Below the pieces are notes generated by a model. It worked only from the letters and a program-made list of their open reading frames with translations. It searched no databases and was not told the origin of the DNA. DNA of 64,000 nt, from NCBI GenBank assembly GCA_902363625.1, contig CABJAS010000003.1, positions 1 to 64,000 of the forward strand, given 5' to 3'. Positions 61,023-64,000 of this stretch are shown one piece after another. The position numbers were made by a program, and so were the translations under genes. The stretch is from Clostridiaceae bacterium (GTDB taxonomy: Bacteria > Bacillota_I > Bacilli_A > Erysipelotrichales > Coprobacillaceae). The stretch's first letter is position 1. Each line of letters begins with the position of its first letter.

Positions 61023-61955
61023 ATGCAAAATGCAGCCAAAATATTTAAAGAAGTTAAAAAAGCCGTAATAGGAAAAGACGAGATCATTCATAAGATTCTA
61101 ATGGTGATGTTAGCAAATGGTCATGTTTTACTAGAGGATATTCCCGGTGTAGGAAAAACCAATTTAGCGCTTGCCTTTTCTAAAGCTTTGGGATTAGATA
61201 CTAAACGTATACAATTTACCCCTGATGTCATGCCAAGTGATGTCATTGGTTATTCTTTTTATAATCAGCAGACCGGAGCATTAGAATATAAAGAAGGAGC
61301 GGCAATGTGTAACTTATTGTTAGCTGATGAAATCAACCGTACTTCGAGTAAAACTCAGTCTGCTTTATTGGAAGTCATGGAAGAAGGTCGCATGAGTGTA
61401 GATGGGATTACCCATTCCACCCCACAGCCGTTTATGGTCATTGCTACCCAAAATCCATTCGGTTCGGCAGGAACACAGCTATTGCCCCAGTCACAAATGG
61501 ATCGTTTCATGGCCTGTCTTTCAATCGGCTATCCCAGCAAAGATGCAGAGATTGAAATATTAAAGCGAAAAGAGCGTCATAATCCGCTGGATGATATTGA
61601 AACAGTCAGTTCCCCTAGCGAGATTTTAATGATGCAAAAAGAAATCAGTTCTATTTATTTAGATGAAAGCATCTATCATTATATTGTCGATCTCATCAAT
61701 GCAACACGCTCACACCCCTTGATTCTTCAAGGTGGAAGCCCACGCAGTACCTTGGCCTTGATGCAGGTAGCAAAAGCTGTCGCGTATACCCATGAACGTG
61801 ATTATGTCATTCCGGAAGATGTTGAAGCCATGTTCCTTGATATTTTAAGTCACCGCATCGTTTTAAATAATGAAGCCCGTCTGGATAAATCAGATCCGAA
61901 AAAGATTCTAACCAAGATTTTGAAAGAGACGCCACGCCCTAGGATCATCCGATGA
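61023..61955 (+). CDS. MoxR-family AAA+ ATPase
   Basis: A 310-residue ATPase: Walker A EDIPGVGKTNLALAF, the MoxR QFTPDVMPSDVIGYSFY segment, Walker B LLLADEINRTSSKTQSALLEVMEE, and sensor 1 FMVIATQNPFGSAGTQLLPQSQMDRF with the arginine-finger region. MoxR proteins act as chaperones for partner proteins of the same operon. Here DUF58 and transglutaminase-type genes follow, the classic MoxR-DUF58-TgpA set. TATAAT and AAGGAGGG precede the ATG. Confidence 0.94.
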   Translation: MQNAAKIFKEVKKAVIGKDEIIHKILMVMLANGHVLLEDIPGVGKTNLALAFSKALGLDTKRIQFTPDVMPSDVIGYSFYNQQTGALEYKEGAAMCNLLLADEINRTSSKTQSALLEVMEEGRMSVDGITHSTPQPFMVIATQNPFGSAGTQLLPQSQMDRFMACLSIGYPSKDAEIEILKRKERHNPLDDIETVSSPSEILMMQKEISSIYLDESIYHYIVDLINATRSHPLILQGGSPRSTLALMQVAKAVAYTHERDYVIPEDVEAMFLDILSHRIVLNNEARLDKSDPKKILTKILKETPRPRIIR

Positions 61956-62971
61956 AAGGACGTTTTGCCTATTTCTTATTCATTCTGGGAGCCGGTCTTT
62001 TCTATCTGTTTTATAATGGCTATCTTTCATTTTTAATTTTTATCTTTATTTTAACGGTGCCGCTGATCAGCTTCTTGTTAAGTCTGATCGGATATTTTCA
62101 AACACATTTAGAGGTCTCACTCGATCATTCTGTCATTCATTTAAATGAAGAAGCCAAAGTAACGATCAAACGCAGCCAGACAAAATTATTCCCGGTCGGA
62201 AAAATTACTTTTTCATTTCTATATGATCAGCCATTAAGCACCATTCATCAAAGTCAAGACTATGCTTTCGAAGATGAAGAAATCCATATTATCTTGAAAG
62301 CTCAGCATTGCGGTAATATCGAGATTCAAGTTTATCATGTTTATTTCAGTGATTATTTCAGTCTGATTTCTCTTAAAAAAAGAAGCAGGCACACATTGTC
62401 TTTGATGGTGCTGCCGCCTTTATTAAATATTGAAGCCACAATCGAACAGCTAAACTGCCAAACCCATCAAAATGTTTACTATGATCCCCATCATCCCGGT
62501 GACGATTACAGTGAGCTATTTGATATACGTTCTTATCAGGAGGGGGATGCCTTAAACAGAATTCATTGGAAGCTTTCTATGAAAAGCAGGAATTTAATGG
62601 TTAAGGAAGGGAGTCTGCCCATTGACGATCATATACTGCTTACTTTTTGTCTGACCCACCAAGCCGATCAGAATGACCGGATTTTATCGTTATTTCATTC
62701 ACTGGCAACCTATTTATGTCTTCAGGAAATTCCCTTTGACATTCAATATAAAGTATTGCGCCATCATGATGTCATCACCCATTCCTTTGTCCAGCTTGAA
62801 CAATACGAAACCTATTTTCAGGAGATGCTGACTTTTCCTTTGGAAAAAGAATACATATTCTCAGATCTCTCTGATCAAACACGTTACAGTGAACATTATC
62901 ATGTAAATGAATGGGGAATCAGTGAAAATGGTATCTTGATCGGAGGTGAAGACAATGAACATCGCTCTTGA
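61952..62971 (+). CDS. DUF58-domain protein
   Basis: A 339-residue protein with two N-terminal membrane helices (AYFLFILGAGLFYLFYNGYL and SFLIFIFILTVPLISFLLSL). A cytoplasmic or extracytoplasmic domain follows, carrying the DUF58 signature GDDYSELFDIRSYQEGDALNRIHWKLSMKSRNLMVKE (read from about residue 186, quoted here only in its key parts GDDYSELFDIRSY and NRIHWKLS). DUF58 is a vWA-related domain that partners MoxR ATPases. It overlaps moxR by 4 bp. The exact function is unknown. Confidence 0.93.
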   Translation: MKGRFAYFLFILGAGLFYLFYNGYLSFLIFIFILTVPLISFLLSLIGYFQTHLEVSLDHSVIHLNEEAKVTIKRSQTKLFPVGKITFSFLYDQPLSTIHQSQDYAFEDEEIHIILKAQHCGNIEIQVYHVYFSDYFSLISLKKRSRHTLSLMVLPPLLNIEATIEQLNCQTHQNVYYDPHHPGDDYSELFDIRSYQEGDALNRIHWKLSMKSRNLMVKEGSLPIDDHILLTFCLTHQADQNDRILSLFHSLATYLCLQEIPFDIQYKVLRHHDVITHSFVQLEQYETYFQEMLTFPLEKEYIFSDLSDQTRYSEHYHVNEWGISENGILIGGEDNEHRS

Positions 62972-64000
62972 TTTGTTTCTAATTGTATCATTTGTCATCG
63001 CTACATTATTAAATATGCTGTCTCCGTTGAAGTTTACGTTTGATTTATCGATGACCTTCATCATCAGCGGAATAATCGCAGTCATTTTCTATTTTCTTCT
63101 CTATTATAAACAAAAGAAATCACTCAAAATCCTTTTTATACTGTATATCTTACTCATGATAGTAAGTTTTCCTTTATTAAAAGAGGGGTTTAGTATCACG
63201 ATTAATACAATTATCAAAGCTTACAATGCGCATTCTCAGTTTGGTTTTCCAAGTCTTGCGATTCCGTTTGGAAATCAGCCTGCATTAGCTTGTAATTATT
63301 TTTTAATCATAGCGCTTATTCCCTTTATCTTTCTAAGCACTAAAACCGTGCAAAAAGCAAAGCATTTTATTTTGCCGTTTTTGATTTCACTGCTTTATAT
63401 CGGCATTCCTTTACTTTTTAATATTGAAGCTCATCGTACGCTCTTATTTTTCTATCTTGCCAGTCTTGTTTCTCTATTAATGAGCTTGAAGGTTCGCAAG
63501 CAGAACCAATCCGCTGCCAAGTCGTTTCCTATAATTGTGTTTTTCTTAGTCTTTTGTTTGCTTTTTGGCATTCAAACTTATTATCCGGAAAATAATTATC
63601 AGCGAAATGAATGGGCAGAGAATATCCGCAAGAACCTAAGTAAAGAAGGCATTAATCTCATTTTTGACCTTTTCAGCAAGCGTGATGCCAATCGTTCTAA
63701 CCTGCTTTCTGCCGGGAATCGCTATTATACAGGTAAAGTAGATTTAACCGTGCAGGCTGATGAACCTGTCACCACTTTATTAAAAGGAACTTCATTCATG
63801 AAATATCAAAACAACGAATGGAGTAATCCCGAATTAAACGTTGATTATCGCGAGCATGAAATGACCGCCACTTCTACGATGGAGGATTTATTAACTGAAG
63901 TCTATCCTACATTTGATTATACAAATCGCACAATGGTGATTGAAAATACTTCCTCTTTGGATAATTTTATGTATATGCCTTATTTTATCTCAAGGCAAAG
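62955..64000 (+). CDS. Membrane-anchored transglutaminase-type protein, N-terminal part (cut by window edge)
   Basis: 348 codons are visible from ATG 62955, overlapping the DUF58 gene by 17 bp; the reading frame stays open to the window end. The visible part has about six membrane helices (LFLIVSFVIATLLNMLSPLK, IISGIIAVIFYFLLYYK, ILFILYILLMIVSFPLL, YFLIIALIPFIFLS and others), then an extracytoplasmic domain. In MoxR-DUF58 operons this third gene is usually a TgpA-like transglutaminase; its catalytic domain would lie beyond the edge, so the enzymatic assignment is from context. Confidence 0.75.
   Translation, partial: MNIALDLFLIVSFVIATLLNMLSPLKFTFDLSMTFIISGIIAVIFYFLLYYKQKKSLKILFILYILLMIVSFPLLKEGFSITINTIIKAYNAHSQFGFPSLAIPFGNQPALACNYFLIIALIPFIFLSTKTVQKAKHFILPFLISLLYIGIPLLFNIEAHRTLLFFYLASLVSLLMSLKVRKQNQSAAKSFPIIVFFLVFCLLFGIQTYYPENNYQRNEWAENIRKNLSKEGINLIFDLFSKRDANRSNLLSAGNRYYTGKVDLTVQADEPVTTLLKGTSFMKYQNNEWSNPELNVDYREHEMTATSTMEDLLTEVYPTFDYTNRTMVIENTSSLDNFMYMPYFISRQ

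Noticed and set aside
1..64000. CRISPR arrays, tRNA or rRNA genes, toxin-antitoxin pairs
   Set aside because: I looked for spaced direct repeats, tRNA-like cloverleaf ends and small overlapping toxin-type pairs and saw none that I could support.

Overview
The window looks like chromosome from a low-GC, spore-forming Firmicute, most likely an Erysipelotrichales/Erysipelotrichia relative. The basis is the gene order (mraZ-rsmH-ftsL-pbp-mraY-murD, infC-rpmI-rplT, a T-box before pheST, murT-gatD), the low GC, an sspI spore-protein gene, and strong AGGAGG-type ribosome binding sites. The genus is not determined, and no rRNA or tRNA gene is present. Protein lengths below use the start codons I prefer from ribosome-binding-site position and family length.

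Region 1 (1-14,015, minus strand) is a very AT-rich surface-polysaccharide locus. It holds two NusG/LoaP-type antiterminators around a small protein, an attenuator-like hairpin, a truncated PglD/NeuD-like gene, an initiating phosphoglycosyl transferase, an epimerase, six glycosyltransferases, a Wzy-like polymerase, a Wzx-like flippase, an acetyltransferase, and the start of a UDP-glucose dehydrogenase. A decayed second GT4 gene lies at 9.25-9.64 kb.

Region 2 (13,987-15,211) is the most interesting part. A tyrosine recombinase gene and a promoter facing the polysaccharide operon are enclosed by a ~27-bp inverted repeat. This is the architecture of a self-encoded invertible promoter, here drawn in the ON orientation. 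Right of it is a wrecked ftsW remnant (15,383-15,709), which marks where the polysaccharide island meets the division/cell-wall cluster.

Region 3 (15,750-25,600, minus) is the dcw cluster: murD, mraY, a PASTA class B PBP, an inserted MepA-like MATE exporter with its own attenuated leader, a second PASTA PBP, ftsL, rsmH, and mraZ with four 10-bp MraZ operator repeats.

Region 4 (25.6-36 kb) holds a dipeptidase, rpmF with yceD, and an oligopeptide ABC importer with two substrate-binding lipoproteins. Region 5 (36-53.3 kb) holds tmcAL, murT-gatD, an esterase/ATP-grasp pair, an alpha/beta hydrolase, T-box-controlled pheST, an rRNA methyltransferase, a YgjP-like metalloprotease, sspI, htrA, an M42 aminopeptidase and alkD. 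Region 6 (53.3-56.4 kb) is a TPP-riboswitch thiamine salvage operon, tenA-thiM-thiED. Region 7 (56.5-64 kb) holds an Fpg/Nei-like protein, infC-rpmI-rplT with a leader, an RsmF-type methyltransferase, a candidate small RNA, and a MoxR-DUF58-transglutaminase operon that runs off the right edge.

The strongest lead is the first 15 kb. Promoter inversion would decide whether the operon is transcribed, and LoaP-type antitermination would decide whether polymerase reads through it. This parallels the invertible-promoter plus UpxY logic of Bacteroides capsules, but is built from Firmicute parts.
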